Notes: generated from the letters alone by a model not told the origin. Shown: positions 50,488 through 60,040, counted from the first letter of the stretch. The stretch: DNA of 64,000 nucleotides from Ruoffia tabacinasalis (GCF_042652985.1 NZ_JBHSHQ010000016.1:1-64000), one strand, 5' to 3'. Numbers and translations: made by a program.

Positions 50488-52491
50488 ATGTTTAACAAAG
50501 AAAGACTTAAAGCATTCTTTGAACAATTTCATTCATTAGATATTAGTTGGCAAATTTATAGTTTAGTCATTTTATATACAATCATTATGCTTGCTGCATT
50601 AATGTTACGCTGGGAAATCGGTGTAATGCTTTTTATACTATTAATTGCAGTTGTCGTATTTTTTGTGTTTAATTATGAAAACTTTATTCGTAACTTAAGT
50701 ACAATGGCGAGTCGCCTCTCTCAATCAGTACGAGGTGCACAGGAAGATGCAATGTACCGCTCTCCTATTGGAATCCTATTATATGGTCAAGATTCCAATC
50801 ATCGCATTAAGTGGGTCAATCCAGCGATGCAACATTTGTTTGGATCACAAGAGTTACTTGGAGAACCACTAGTATCTATAAATAAAGAGTTTGATAAAAT
50901 GGTAGCAATTGAATCTGATAAACATTGGCATACGGTTCCTTTTATGGACCGATATTACCGAGTATTACACCAAACAGATGTGAAAGCATTATATATGATT
51001 GATGTAACAGATTAAGTGTTGATTCGAGAACAAAAGAAATTCGATCAAGTTGTATTCGGTTATCTTTTCTTGGATGACTATAACGAGATTGTAGAAACAC
51101 TCGATGATCAACAGGCAACCAATTTTGACTCTATTATATTGAATGATATCAATGAATGGGCTGAATCCTATGGCGTTTTTACTAAACGAATCAATGAGGA
51201 AAAATTTATTCTACTTCTAAACCAATATGTGCTTGATAAACTTGAAAAAGATAAATTTAAGTTTTTCGATGAGATGCGTGAACGCAATTCTTTAAGAAAT
51301 ATGCCATTATCAATTAGTATTGGCGTATCTTATCCAGATTCACCAAGTTATCGTATTGATGACTTATCAGACCAAGCACAACTTAACTTAGATTTAGCGC
51401 TTGGACGCGGCGGCGACCAAATTGTCGTTCGATCGCAGTCTGGTAAAGCAAGATTTTATGGTGGTAAGACAAATCCTACAGAGAAACGTACAAACATAAA
51501 ATCACGACTAGTTTTTCAAGCCTTACGCACGTCAATTCAACAAGCGGAACAAATACTCATATCTGGCCATAAAACCCCTGATATGGACTCTATGGGCTCT
51601 GCAATAGGTATTTATAAGATTGTCAGATCCTTTGGGGTCCCAGCTCGTATTCTGATTAATGAAGATGAGTTTAATCAAGATATTCGTCAGTTATTGGCCT
51701 TAGATCAAGCTCGTTACTTATGGGATGAAGATATCTTCGTTAATAAAGAAGAAGCTGAAAAATATATGTCTGATGAAACTTTAATGATTTTAGTCGATCA
51801 TCATCGTCCGTCATTAAGTGAAGCTGAAGAATTGATAAATGGACATGATGTGGTTATTATTGACCATCACCGTCGTGGTGAGGAGTTCCCAGAGCAAACG
51901 GTCCTGACATATATCGAACCTTATGCGTCGTCAACATCAGAGTTGATTACTGAATTCTTCATTAATATGCGTAATACGAATGAAGCATTAAATAAGTTTG
52001 AGGCAACAGCATTACTTGCTGGGGTGATTGTAGATACGAATAATTTCTCATCAAGAACAGGTTCAAGAACTTTTGATGTAGCAAGTTATTTAAAATCTCG
52101 TGGAGCAGACCGTGTTCAAATCCAACGCTTACTTAAAGAAGATTTATCAAACTTAATTGAGCGTAACAAACTATTAGAGCATACAAAATTTGTCAAAGAT
52201 GGCTATGCAGTTATTATTGGACCTAATGAAGAAGTTTTTGATAATATAACAGCGTCACAAACTGCTGATGTTTTACTAGACGTTAAAGGTGTTGAAGCTT
52301 CCTTTGTTATCTACCGTAGAAGTGATTCTGTTGTAGGGATTAGCGCACGAAGTTTAGGAAGTATTAACGTCCAAACGATTATGGAAAGATTAGGTGGCGG
52401 AGGTCATTTATCGAATGCGGCGACGCAAATTGAAGATAAATCGACTGAAGAGGTCTATATTCAATTATCAGAAGAAATAAATAAAGAATAA
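50488..52491 (+). pseudogene. gdpP: Cyclic-di-AMP phosphodiesterase GdpP, interrupted by an in-frame stop
   Basis: The frame is open from ATG 50488 (GAGGTG upstream) to 52491 apart from one TAA at 51013-51015. Codons 1-175 encode two membrane helices (about 20-62) and a PAS domain. Codons after the stop encode the degenerate GGDEF domain, then DHH motifs (GHKTPDMDSMG, LVDHHRPS, IIDHHRR) and the DHHA1 box GGGGHLSNAATQ. A complete GdpP of about 667 codons would result if TAA were a sense codon. GdpP degrades c-di-AMP. The halves show no other damage, so the mutation is recent, a sequencing error, or bypassed by reinitiation at the GTG-TTG directly after the stop. Confidence 0.82.
51016..52491 (+). 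CDS. GdpP catalytic fragment (GGDEF-like, DHH, DHHA1), possibly reinitiated
   Basis: 491 codons beginning with GTG-TTG immediately after the TAA. No Shine-Dalgarno is visible, so expression would rely on termination-reinitiation. It retains the whole DHH/DHHA1 phosphodiesterase but lacks the membrane anchor and PAS sensor. If made, it would be a soluble c-di-AMP hydrolase. Confidence 0.5.
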   Translation: MLIREQKKFDQVVFGYLFLDDYNEIVETLDDQQATNFDSIILNDINEWAESYGVFTKRINEEKFILLLNQYVLDKLEKDKFKFFDEMRERNSLRNMPLSISIGVSYPDSPSYRIDDLSDQAQLNLDLALGRGGDQIVVRSQSGKARFYGGKTNPTEKRTNIKSRLVFQALRTSIQQAEQILISGHKTPDMDSMGSAIGIYKIVRSFGVPARILINEDEFNQDIRQLLALDQARYLWDEDIFVNKEEAEKYMSDETLMILVDHHRPSLSEAEELINGHDVVIIDHHRRGEEFPEQTVLTYIEPYASSTSELITEFFINMRNTNEALNKFEATALLAGVIVDTNNFSSRTGSRTFDVASYLKSRGADRVQIQRLLKEDLSNLIERNKLLEHTKFVKDGYAVIIGPNEEVFDNITASQTADVLLDVKGVEASFVIYRRSDSVVGISARSLGSINVQTIMERLGGGGHLSNAATQIEDKSTEEVYIQLSEEINKE

Positions 52492-52503
52492 GGAGGACTT
52501 TGA

Positions 52504-52956
52504 ATGAAAGTAATTCTATTGAAAGATGTCAAGAAACAAGGTAAAAAAGGTGATGTGATTGAAGTATCAGATGGTTACGGACGTAATTATCTAATCAAGA
52601 ACAACCTTGCTAAAGTAGCGGATGGTGCAGCTTTAAATCAGCTGAAATCTAAAAAAGAAGCTGAAGCTAGACTGGCTAAAGAAGAATTAGCTGAATCTAA
52701 AGAAATTAAAGAAGCCATTGAAAAAGAAGAGACAGTTGTTACGATTGCAGCTAAAACAGGTGAAGATGGTCGATTATTCGGTACTATCCCTTCTAAACAA
52801 ATTGCAGAAGAGCTTGAAAAGCAATATAACATCGAGGTTGATCGCCGTAAGATCCAATTAGGTGAAAATTTAAACTCTTTAGGACGTTACAACGTTCCAG
52901 TGAAACTTCATAGTGAAGTCTCAGCAGATATTAAAGTACATATCGTTGAACAATAG
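52504..52956 (+). CDS. rplI: 50S ribosomal protein L9
   Basis: 150 aa. MKVILLKDVKKQGKKGDVI N-domain with NYLIKNNLA, a long connecting helix, and the C-domain GRLFGTIPSKQIAEEL. It lies 12 bp after gdpP. Confidence 0.96.
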   Translation: MKVILLKDVKKQGKKGDVIEVSDGYGRNYLIKNNLAKVADGAALNQLKSKKEAEARLAKEELAESKEIKEAIEKEETVVTIAAKTGEDGRLFGTIPSKQIAEELEKQYNIEVDRRKIQLGENLNSLGRYNVPVKLHSEVSADIKVHIVEQ

Positions 52957-52970
52957 TTTCATATGAAACA
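52955..52970. promoter_or_regulatory. Degenerate parS-like palindrome
   Basis: AGTTTCATATGAAACA has three differences from parS and a perfect palindromic core. It overlaps the rplI stop codon. Confidence 0.4.
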
Positions 52971-52983
52971 TTTTAAGCATTTT

Positions 52984-53033
52984 AATAGTGTATTCATTTG
53001 GTATTCAAACCAATGAATACACTATTTTTATTG
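52984..53033 (+). terminator. rplI terminator
   Basis: An 18-bp stem with one bulge (AATAGTGTATTCATT and AATGAATACACTATT), then T-rich sequence. Confidence 0.88.
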
Positions 53034-53192
53034 GTTTGAATTATTAAGATGTGAATATTACTAAAAGGCTTTAAATAAAAGTTATTAACATGTTGATAAC
53101 TATGAAAAAGGCTGAGAATTTGGTATGATTTATATACTTGTATTTAAGAGTGAATCGAGTAGAATATAGAAATGAAGAAAGAAGGTGAACCG

Positions 53193-54572
53193 TTGGAAAA
53201 TAAACCAATGGATAGACAACTACCATATAATATAGAAGCTGAACAATCAGTGCTCGGCGCATTACTTATCAATCCTATTAAAGTAGGAACGGTTCAATCA
53301 ATTATTGAGGAAGATGACTTTTATTTACGTAAACACCGCATTATCTTTAATGCGATGGCGAATATCTTCGATTCACCTGATTATGAACTTGATGCCATCA
53401 CCTTAATTGATCGACTTACGAGTTATGGAGAAATTGAAAATGTAGGTGGCCATGATTATATAATTGAGTTAACCCAAACAGCACCAACAGCTGTAAACGT
53501 TGACCATTATGCAAAGATAGTAAAAGATAAATCAATCTTACGTAGTTTAATCTCAGCTAGTACACAAATAAGCCAGACGGCTTATGAAGAAGGTGATGAG
53601 ATTTCTAATATCATCGAAAAAAGTGAGAAACTTATCTTATCAATTGGTGAAGGGAAGAATAATGACGGACCTGTCTCTATACGCTCGTTAATTTCAGATG
53701 CATTTGAGAACATTGTTCGATTATCGGAAGAGAAAAGAGACGTTGTTGGTTTACCAACAGGTTATATCGACTTAGATAAATTAACGAGTGGTTTCCAACC
53801 AGACCAATTGATTATTCTAGCTGCGAGACCATCCGTAGGTAAAACAGCCTTTGCTTTAAACATTGCCCAAAACGTTGCCACGAAATCTAAAATACCTGTT
53901 GTAATATTCTCACTAGAGATGGGTGCATTAGATTTAGTAAACCGTATTATTTGTGCGGAAGGTAATATACATGCATCTAATTTACGTACAGGACAACTTA
54001 CCAATGATGAATGGAATAGTTTCACGGTGGCTACAAACACACTTAAAGATGCACCGATCTTTATTGATGATACAGCAGGGATTAAAGTGTCTGAAATTCG
54101 TGCGAAAAGTAGACGATTAAAACAAGAAAATCCAGATTTAGGTCTGATTGTGATTGACTATCTTCAATTAATTGAAGGATCCGGTGGCGAAAGTCGTCAG
54201 CAAGAAGTATCTGAAATTTCTCGTCAATTGAAGAAATTAGCCAAAGAATTAGGCGTACCTGTCATTGCACTGTCTCAATTATCTCGTGGTGTGGAACACC
54301 GTCAGAATAAACGACCTATCTTAAGTGATATTCGTGAGTCTGGATCGATTGAGCAAGATGCGGATATCGTTGCCTTCTTATACCGTGAGGATTATCACCA
54401 ACAAGAAGGTGATGAAGAACCAGTTCAAGATGATGATCTGCCTGATAATACTGTTGAGGTTATCTTAGCTAAGAACCGTGCAGGAGCTAGAGATACGGTT
54501 CGCTTATTATTTAAAAAGGAATATAATAAATTCTCAAGTCTTTCATTTGTACCCGAACCACCCATGATGTAA
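53193..54572 (+). CDS. dnaB: Replicative DNA helicase DnaB
   Basis: 459 aa from TTG 53193, seven bases after GAAGGTGA; ATG 53172 has no ribosome site. The N-terminal domain has PYNIEAEQSVLGALL. The RecA-like domain has AARPSVGKTAFALNIA, LIVIDYLQLI and the arginine-finger region SDIRESGSIEQDADIV. It is called dnaC in Bacillus subtilis. An extended -10 TGGTATGAT at 53121-53129 precedes it. Confidence 0.96.
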   Translation: MENKPMDRQLPYNIEAEQSVLGALLINPIKVGTVQSIIEEDDFYLRKHRIIFNAMANIFDSPDYELDAITLIDRLTSYGEIENVGGHDYIIELTQTAPTAVNVDHYAKIVKDKSILRSLISASTQISQTAYEEGDEISNIIEKSEKLILSIGEGKNNDGPVSIRSLISDAFENIVRLSEEKRDVVGLPTGYIDLDKLTSGFQPDQLIILAARPSVGKTAFALNIAQNVATKSKIPVVIFSLEMGALDLVNRIICAEGNIHASNLRTGQLTNDEWNSFTVATNTLKDAPIFIDDTAGIKVSEIRAKSRRLKQENPDLGLIVIDYLQLIEGSGGESRQQEVSEISRQLKKLAKELGVPVIALSQLSRGVEHRQNKRPILSDIRESGSIEQDADIVAFLYREDYHQQEGDEEPVQDDDLPDNTVEVILAKNRAGARDTVRLLFKKEYNKFSSLSFVPEPPMM

Positions 54573-54581
54573 CTTACAATG

Positions 54582-54616
54582 AACTCTTTCTAAATTTAAT
54601 TAGAAAGAGTTTTTTT
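54582..54616 (+). terminator. dnaB terminator
   Basis: An 11-bp perfect stem (54582-54592 with 54601-54611), then seven T. Confidence 0.92.
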
Positions 54617-54698
54617 GTGTTTAACTCGATTAAAGTGGCGATTAATCAGTTTAACCACTATTTAAATAGGTGTGTAAAGTAGTAAAAACCCGAATATA

Positions 54699-54714
54699 TG
54701 TTCCATGTGAAACT
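54699..54714. promoter_or_regulatory. Degenerate parS-like site
   Basis: TGTTCCATGTGAAACT has three differences from parS. It lies in the 240-bp gap before the metallopeptidase gene, which otherwise holds only an AT-rich promoter region (TATAAT at 54778-54783). Confidence 0.35.
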
Positions 54715-54811
54715 TTATGGTGGGAACATGCGTTCTTTTTGTTATTCCTTTCTCTTTAAGCTGGTTTGTATTAAACTTATAATATATTACATTGAAAGCG
54801 GAGGTAACAAT

Positions 54812-56149
54812 ATGGAGACGGTCGAAAAGAATCATCATGATGTTGTAAGCAAGTTAAAATTGAACACTTTAACTCTTCTATCTTTTTTTATTGTGTTATT
54901 TGCTTTACCAGTTAGTACGAATGCTACTACAATTGAGTCTCTTGATAGCATAGACTATACTCAAGCTGATCACACACAAGTAGTTGAAGCTGAACCTGTT
55001 GATGAAGCCATATACGAAAATATAGATACTGATACAACTATTTATCCTCAAAGTGACTATACGTTGATTGAAGCTGAATTGCCAAGTGATCAAGTATCAA
55101 TTAATGAAGACAATTTATTTACTGATGAAGCTCTACTGCCATTTGCTCAGACGGATGAAGTTTATAATTTCGTTCACTTTAATGCGTATAAAGATACATA
55201 TAGAGATATAGCCACTTATATTTCATATTACATCTATTATTCGGCTGATCCAGAAGATCATTACTTAGTCGCACCGATGAATTTAACTGCTGACGTCGTC
55301 GATTTATACAATTATAGTGATTTAATCGCAATGCAACGCTTAGATATTAATCATAAGCTTAGACAAATTTATTATAATGAATATTCCGAGGATTTAGTTG
55401 AACGTTACGAATTAAAACAAATGATTCCGACTTCAGTTTATGCCGATGCTAAAGCTTCAATGTTACGTGCCGAGGAATTATATAGCCAAGTTGATCCGGA
55501 AAGTGCCGATTATGATTTAGCTACCGAAGTGATTGAGATTGCTAGAGAAGAATTTAGTATCTTTACCAACAAATATAATAATGGGCATTTAGAAGAGCCA
55601 GTTTTACATTATTTTATCTCTGATCAAATTGAAGATGAGGCTGTTTTAGAAGAAAATATCGCTTCGATTGAAGAGATAGTTGAAACATTGCCAAGTGAAA
55701 TTAAACGTCGACTTTCGAATATTTATGTCTTAGCGGAATATGAAATGCCACCTTCAGAAACACCAGGCTTTACTTTACATGGTTTAGCTAAGGATGATGG
55801 GACTGTATATTTTGTAGGGGATAAACCCATTTATAAAAATCTAATTTATCATGAGTTTGGTCATACATTAGATTTTGCTAGTTATGCATTAATCGATTGG
55901 GATGAAGAGTCTGAAGATTCTTGGTCAACGCAAGATGATTGGCAGGCCATTTATGAAAGTGAATGGGCAGATGAGGAGTCTTATTACAATTCAACCATTG
56001 AATCATTTGCAGAAGGCTTTGGTGTGTATTCACTGAAGTATTTCTTAGATGAAGAACCCGATTTATCGGCTTATCCAGATAGTTCGCTTGAAGATAGACC
56101 TGAGACAGTTGCATACTTTGACCAGTTGTTCGAAACATTAGACTACTAA
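54812..56149 (+). CDS. Secreted zinc metallopeptidase, anthrax-lethal-factor-like (ATLF/M34-type) domain
   Basis: 445 aa from ATG 54812, seven bases after GGAGG. An N-terminal signal peptide ends near STNA (about residue 37), and an acidic Asp/Glu/Thr-rich region follows. The C-terminal third carries the zinc site HEFGH at 347-351 and a downstream ESFAEGFGVY at 397-406 with Glu397 or Glu401 as third ligand. It shares the HEFGH...E.FAE.F layout with lethal-factor-type and related secreted peptidases; the family name is tentative. There is no sorting signal, so it is released. Its position between dnaB and purA, a normally tight pair, suggests insertion of accessory genes there. Confidence 0.75.
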   Translation: METVEKNHHDVVSKLKLNTLTLLSFFIVLFALPVSTNATTIESLDSIDYTQADHTQVVEAEPVDEAIYENIDTDTTIYPQSDYTLIEAELPSDQVSINEDNLFTDEALLPFAQTDEVYNFVHFNAYKDTYRDIATYISYYIYYSADPEDHYLVAPMNLTADVVDLYNYSDLIAMQRLDINHKLRQIYYNEYSEDLVERYELKQMIPTSVYADAKASMLRAEELYSQVDPESADYDLATEVIEIAREEFSIFTNKYNNGHLEEPVLHYFISDQIEDEAVLEENIASIEEIVETLPSEIKRRLSNIYVLAEYEMPPSETPGFTLHGLAKDDGTVYFVGDKPIYKNLIYHEFGHTLDFASYALIDWDEESEDSWSTQDDWQAIYESEWADEESYYNSTIESFAEGFGVYSLKYFLDEEPDLSAYPDSSLEDRPETVAYFDQLFETLDY

Positions 56150-56167
56150 ACAAATGAGTAAACAAAA

Positions 56168-56214
56168 ATACCCTAAGCACTCTTTAGTCTCTCAACTATA
56201 GAGTGCTTAGGGTT
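56168..56214. terminator. Bidirectional terminator
   Basis: ACCCTAAGCACTCT and AGAGTGCTTAGGGT arms between convergent stops at 56149 and 56245. Confidence 0.88.
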
Positions 56215-56244
56215 TATTTAATTCTATTTATCTATCGATTTGTC

Positions 56245-58290
56245 TTAGTTATTATGACGACGTCCAGAGATGAATAAGTAAATACCTCCACCGATTAAAG
56301 CTAATGCAGCTACAATAATAAGCCAAATTGAACTATTTTCACCAGTGTTTGGTAAGTTTTCTTCATTCTCTTCTACGGATGAACTGATAGATACATCAAC
56401 ACTTGATGATTCTTCATTGTCATCACTTGAAGGTGTTTGAGAACCACCACCGTTGACTACATCTGGATATCTTTCAGTTAAGTAATTAGTTACATCTACA
56501 TAATTCACTTCACCAGATTCATTCGGTTGAACAGCCCATAGAATATCTTCAAATTGCATTTGATCAACTTGATCTTGAGTGATAGTTGTATTTTGAATGA
56601 TGTTGTTTTTAGCTTCAACAACTAAATCATTAAACATGTCTGGATACATTGTTACTAACTGTTGGAAAATGTAGCTAGGTACTTTTGCATCAGCATTCTT
56701 AGCTTCATTGTACCATTCAGCGAATGTACGATCACTAAATTCATTCAAGATAGCATCTGTTGTTGGTGTTTGATTAACGACAGCTTCACGAACAGGAGTA
56801 ATTGCACTTGCTAATTGATCATCACTGAAATTCACGTAACCAGCAATTACAATTTCATCGCGTAAAGCAGTTAATTCTTCTGAAGAAGTACTTTCAGTTG
56901 AAAGTCCCAGTCTATCCATCAAACTAGTAATATGTTCATCACTAAATTGATTTAATTGTTCCATCGTTAAATCAGTTTGACCGACTAATTCTTCACGGTA
57001 AATATCTAAATCACTTGCTAGTTCGGATTCACTTGAGTCAGATGATTCTTCTTCATCAGAGGATTCCTCATCAGAAGACTCTTCATCGGATGATTCTTCG
57101 CTTGAAGAACTTTCATCTGAAGATGTTTCTGCATCATCAACAGTAATACCGTAATTTTCTTGCATTGCTAAAGCTAAGGCTTCCATGTCTTCTGCGTTAT
57201 TTTCTTGGAAGACTGAAAATTCTTGCCATAGTAATTCAGCATCAGGTACTTCTAATAACTCTTCTTCATTTAAGTTATAATCCGAAACTAAAGCGTCTCT
57301 AAAACGACTGGCTTCAGGACCGAAGACTTCTGGGTTATCGTATACAGCTGTGTTATAAGCTCCACCAATATCAGTACCTGCTTGATTTCCTTCACCTACC
57401 ATACTTACTAAGTAAATGTCATCAAGTTGGTCTAATTGTTCTTGAGTTGCAGGTGTTGATTCAATGAATGCTTCACGAATCTTAGTAGCAACTGAACCGA
57501 CCTGTTCATCGGTAAAGATTTCAGGATTTAATTCGATGATTTGGTCGCGGACAATGTCCATCGTTTCTTGAGCATAATCTCCATTTTCAGCAGTTGTTTT
57601 AATCGGTGCTAATTCTTCCTCAGTGAATTGACTGAATTGCTCTTCTGTAATATCAGTATATTCCAAAATCGCTGCTTCAAATTCATCTTCAGGTGCTGGA
57701 GTTTCACCATTCCCATTGTCTTCGCCATTTTCTCTTTCAGTACGACGTTCGATGTAAGCATCACGTGCTTGGGTAATTTGTGGCACGATTGATTCAACAG
57801 CAGCTTGCTCGTCATCGTTATTTTCTAACAATGCGTTCGTATACCATCCTAAGATGTCACTAGGTAAAGCCGTGTTTAAATCTGAATAGCTATATTCTGA
57901 ATAAGTAGAAATAGCCTCTGCTGCTTCATTATAAGCTTGTAAGTCCTCACCTGTTAAAAGGTTTAATTGAGGGTAATCGATTGCTAACTGGTTATACATT
58001 TCTAACCATACATCCAGTTCAGGATTCGATTCTGCTTCAGTATTTTTTGTAGTATATAAATCAACTAAATATTGATCCTCTACTTCTAATAATTGTTCTA
58101 AGTTAACAGGTTGAACGCCCGCTAAGTTATTTTTTATTTGAACGAGTAATTCTTGGTCCACCTCTGTTGTTGTTTCTTCTTGGGCATGAACGGTTTGACT
58201 CGTTGGTAGTAAAGCATTATTTCCAAGAGTAGTTCCTGCTCCGATTGCTAAAGCACATGTAGATACTAATAATAATTTTTTTAATCTCAT
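56245..58290 (-). CDS. LPXTG cell-wall-anchored repeat surface protein
   Basis: 681 aa from ATG 58290, seven bases after AGGAGGG. A signal peptide ends VHA near residue 36. The sorting signal LPNTG is at 646-650, with a hydrophobic stretch and SGRRHNN tail, so it is a sortase substrate. The body is acidic and appears to repeat a helical module: IKNNLAGVQPVNLEQL.., IREAFIESTPATQEQLDQL.., VREAVVNQTPTTDAILNEF.., each followed by a segment ending in a Tyr-Pro or Asn-Pro turn. A Ser/Glu/Asp-rich stalk (about 388-425) sits in the middle. I recognise no named family. Confidence 0.85.
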   Translation of the reverse strand: MRLKKLLLVSTCALAIGAGTTLGNNALLPTSQTVHAQEETTTEVDQELLVQIKNNLAGVQPVNLEQLLEVEDQYLVDLYTTKNTEAESNPELDVWLEMYNQLAIDYPQLNLLTGEDLQAYNEAAEAISTYSEYSYSDLNTALPSDILGWYTNALLENNDDEQAAVESIVPQITQARDAYIERRTERENGEDNGNGETPAPEDEFEAAILEYTDITEEQFSQFTEEELAPIKTTAENGDYAQETMDIVRDQIIELNPEIFTDEQVGSVATKIREAFIESTPATQEQLDQLDDIYLVSMVGEGNQAGTDIGGAYNTAVYDNPEVFGPEASRFRDALVSDYNLNEEELLEVPDAELLWQEFSVFQENNAEDMEALALAMQENYGITVDDAETSSDESSSSEESSDEESSDEESSDEEESSDSSESELASDLDIYREELVGQTDLTMEQLNQFSDEHITSLMDRLGLSTESTSSEELTALRDEIVIAGYVNFSDDQLASAITPVREAVVNQTPTTDAILNEFSDRTFAEWYNEAKNADAKVPSYIFQQLVTMYPDMFNDLVVEAKNNIIQNTTITQDQVDQMQFEDILWAVQPNESGEVNYVDVTNYLTERYPDVVNGGGSQTPSSDDNEESSSVDVSISSSVEENEENLPNTGENSSIWLIIVAALALIGGGIYLFISGRRHNN

Positions 58291-58404
58291 TTTGCGCCCT
58301 CCTCTATCTGTTAATTCCATCATACGCTGTAAATGTGAATTTTTATCGAAGGAAAAATGTGGAATTCGCCATTTATTTTGTGAATATTGTATTAAATTTA
58401 AAAC

Positions 58405-58442
58405 AAAAAAGAGCCAGAGGTTATATAACCACGGGCTCTTAA
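58405..58442 (-). terminator. purA terminator
   Basis: Paired arms AAGAGCC and GGCTCTT with an inner GGTTATATAACC palindrome, then six T on the minus strand. Confidence 0.88.
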
Positions 58443-58450
58443 AAGGGAGT

Positions 58451-59740
58451 TTATCCCCAAACGCTATCTAAAATCATTGTTTGTTCACGGTCAGGACCAA
58501 CAGATAAAGTTGCAATCTTAACTCCAACTAATTCACTGATGCGACGAACGTAGTTACGTGCATTTTGTGGTAAGTCTTCTAAAGATTTTGCACCTGTGAT
58601 ATCTTCTGTCCAACCAGGTAATTCTTCGTAAACTGGCGTACAGTCAGCTAGAACTTTTAAACTTGCTGGGTAATATTCAATACGTTCACCAGCAGAAGTT
58701 TCGTAAGCAGTACAAATCTTAACTGTCTCTAAACCAGTCAATACGTCGATTGAGTTTAATGATAGATTTGTAATACCTGATACTCGGCGTGAGTGACGCA
58801 TAACAACTGAATCAAACCAACCAACACGACGTGGACGCCCTGTAGTTGTTCCGTATTCTCTACCTACTTCACGAATTTGTTCTCCAACTTCATCAAACAA
58901 TTCTGTTGGGAATGGTCCATCTCCTACACGTGATGTATAAGCTTTACATACACCAACGACTGTATCAATTTTTGATGGTCCTACTCCACTACCAATCGTT
59001 ACCCCACCAGCTACTGGGTTTGAAGAAGTAACGAATGGATATGTACCTTGATCGATATCTAACATGACACCTTGAGCACCTTCGAATAATACACGTTTAC
59101 CTTCATCAATCGCATCGTTTAAAATGACTGATGTATCAGTAACATACTTCGCAATTTCTTGACCATATGCGTAGTATTCTTCGAAAATTTCTTCAAAAGA
59201 TAAAGGTGAATTGTCATAAACACGCTCGAATAATTTATTCTTTTCAGCTAAGTTTACTTCTAAACGCTCTTTAAAGATTTCTTTATCTAATAAATCAGCA
59301 ATACGGATTCCAACACGAGCAGCTTTATCCATGTAAGCTGGGCCAATCCCTTTAATCGTTGTTCCGATTTTGTTATCACCTTTAGAATCTTCTTGAAGTT
59401 GATCCATTAAGATGTGGTAAGGCAAGATAACATGAGCGCGTGAAGAAATACGTAAACTACTTGTATCAACACCTTCATCTGCTAAATAGTTCAATTCTTT
59501 AACAATTGACTTTGGATTCACGACAACACCGTTTCCGATAACACTGATTTTACTATTATCAAAAATACCTGAAGGGATTAAGTGTAATTTAAATGTTTCA
59601 CCATCAAATTGAATCGTATGCCCTGCATTGTCTCCACCTTGATAACGTGCAATTACTTCAGCGTTATTACTTAGAAAGTCAGTAATTTTACCTTTACCTT
59701 CGTCTCCCCATTGTGTTCCTACAACTACTACTGATGTCAT
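58451..59740 (-). CDS. purA: Adenylosuccinate synthetase
   Basis: 429 aa. The P-loop GTQWGDEGKGK is at the start, with GNAGH-like DNAGHTI, GIGPAYMDKAAR and TTTGRPRRVGWFD. It joins IMP and aspartate using GTP. A minus-strand TATAAT (plus 59824-59829) is the likely -10. I find no purine-riboswitch core in the leader. Confidence 0.96.
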   Translation of the reverse strand: MTSVVVVGTQWGDEGKGKITDFLSNNAEVIARYQGGDNAGHTIQFDGETFKLHLIPSGIFDNSKISVIGNGVVVNPKSIVKELNYLADEGVDTSSLRISSRAHVILPYHILMDQLQEDSKGDNKIGTTIKGIGPAYMDKAARVGIRIADLLDKEIFKERLEVNLAEKNKLFERVYDNSPLSFEEIFEEYYAYGQEIAKYVTDTSVILNDAIDEGKRVLFEGAQGVMLDIDQGTYPFVTSSNPVAGGVTIGSGVGPSKIDTVVGVCKAYTSRVGDGPFPTELFDEVGEQIREVGREYGTTTGRPRRVGWFDSVVMRHSRRVSGITNLSLNSIDVLTGLETVKICTAYETSAGERIEYYPASLKVLADCTPVYEELPGWTEDITGAKSLEDLPQNARNYVRRISELVGVKIATLSVGPDREQTMILDSVWG

Positions 59741-60000
59741 TGTTAGATCTCCTTTTTATATAATAATATTTCAATCATGAATACAATATGTCTCCACGCG
59801 ATACATAACATCCCGTCTCCTATATTATACCTTATTATCTGTGCAACGTCTTTCGCTAATTCAGTTGAGCAGATGAGATTGAATAATATTTCGCCATCAA
59901 TCATAACATTGATGGCGTATTTATCTCAAAGTCTAATAATATCATAATGCCTATAACAATAAAACAAGCAAATGTTGTTACTCAATAAATCACTTGTAAA
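59741..60000. other. purA upstream region with unexplained hairpin
   Basis: This 309-bp gap holds the purA promoter and leader, the C39 gene terminator (60000-60040), and a perfect 10-bp hairpin CGCCATCAAT-N6-ATTGATGGCG (59891-59916) with no T tract. No open frame is supported. The hairpin role is unknown. Confidence 0.5.
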
Positions 60001-60040
60001 AAAAGAAACATCCATCCCAATTTTTTGGAATGGATGTTAG
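60000..60040 (-). terminator. Terminator of the C39-like peptidase gene
   Basis: AACATCCATTCC and GGATGGATGTT arms with an A-rich loop, followed by TCTTTTTTT on the minus strand. Confidence 0.88.

Noticed and set aside
53172..53192. ATG 53172 as dnaB start
   Set aside because: There is no ribosome site before it, and its own codons contain the GAAGGTGA used by TTG 53193.
59741..59900. Purine riboswitch ahead of purA
   Set aside because: The conserved three-way-junction core of the purine riboswitch could not be found.
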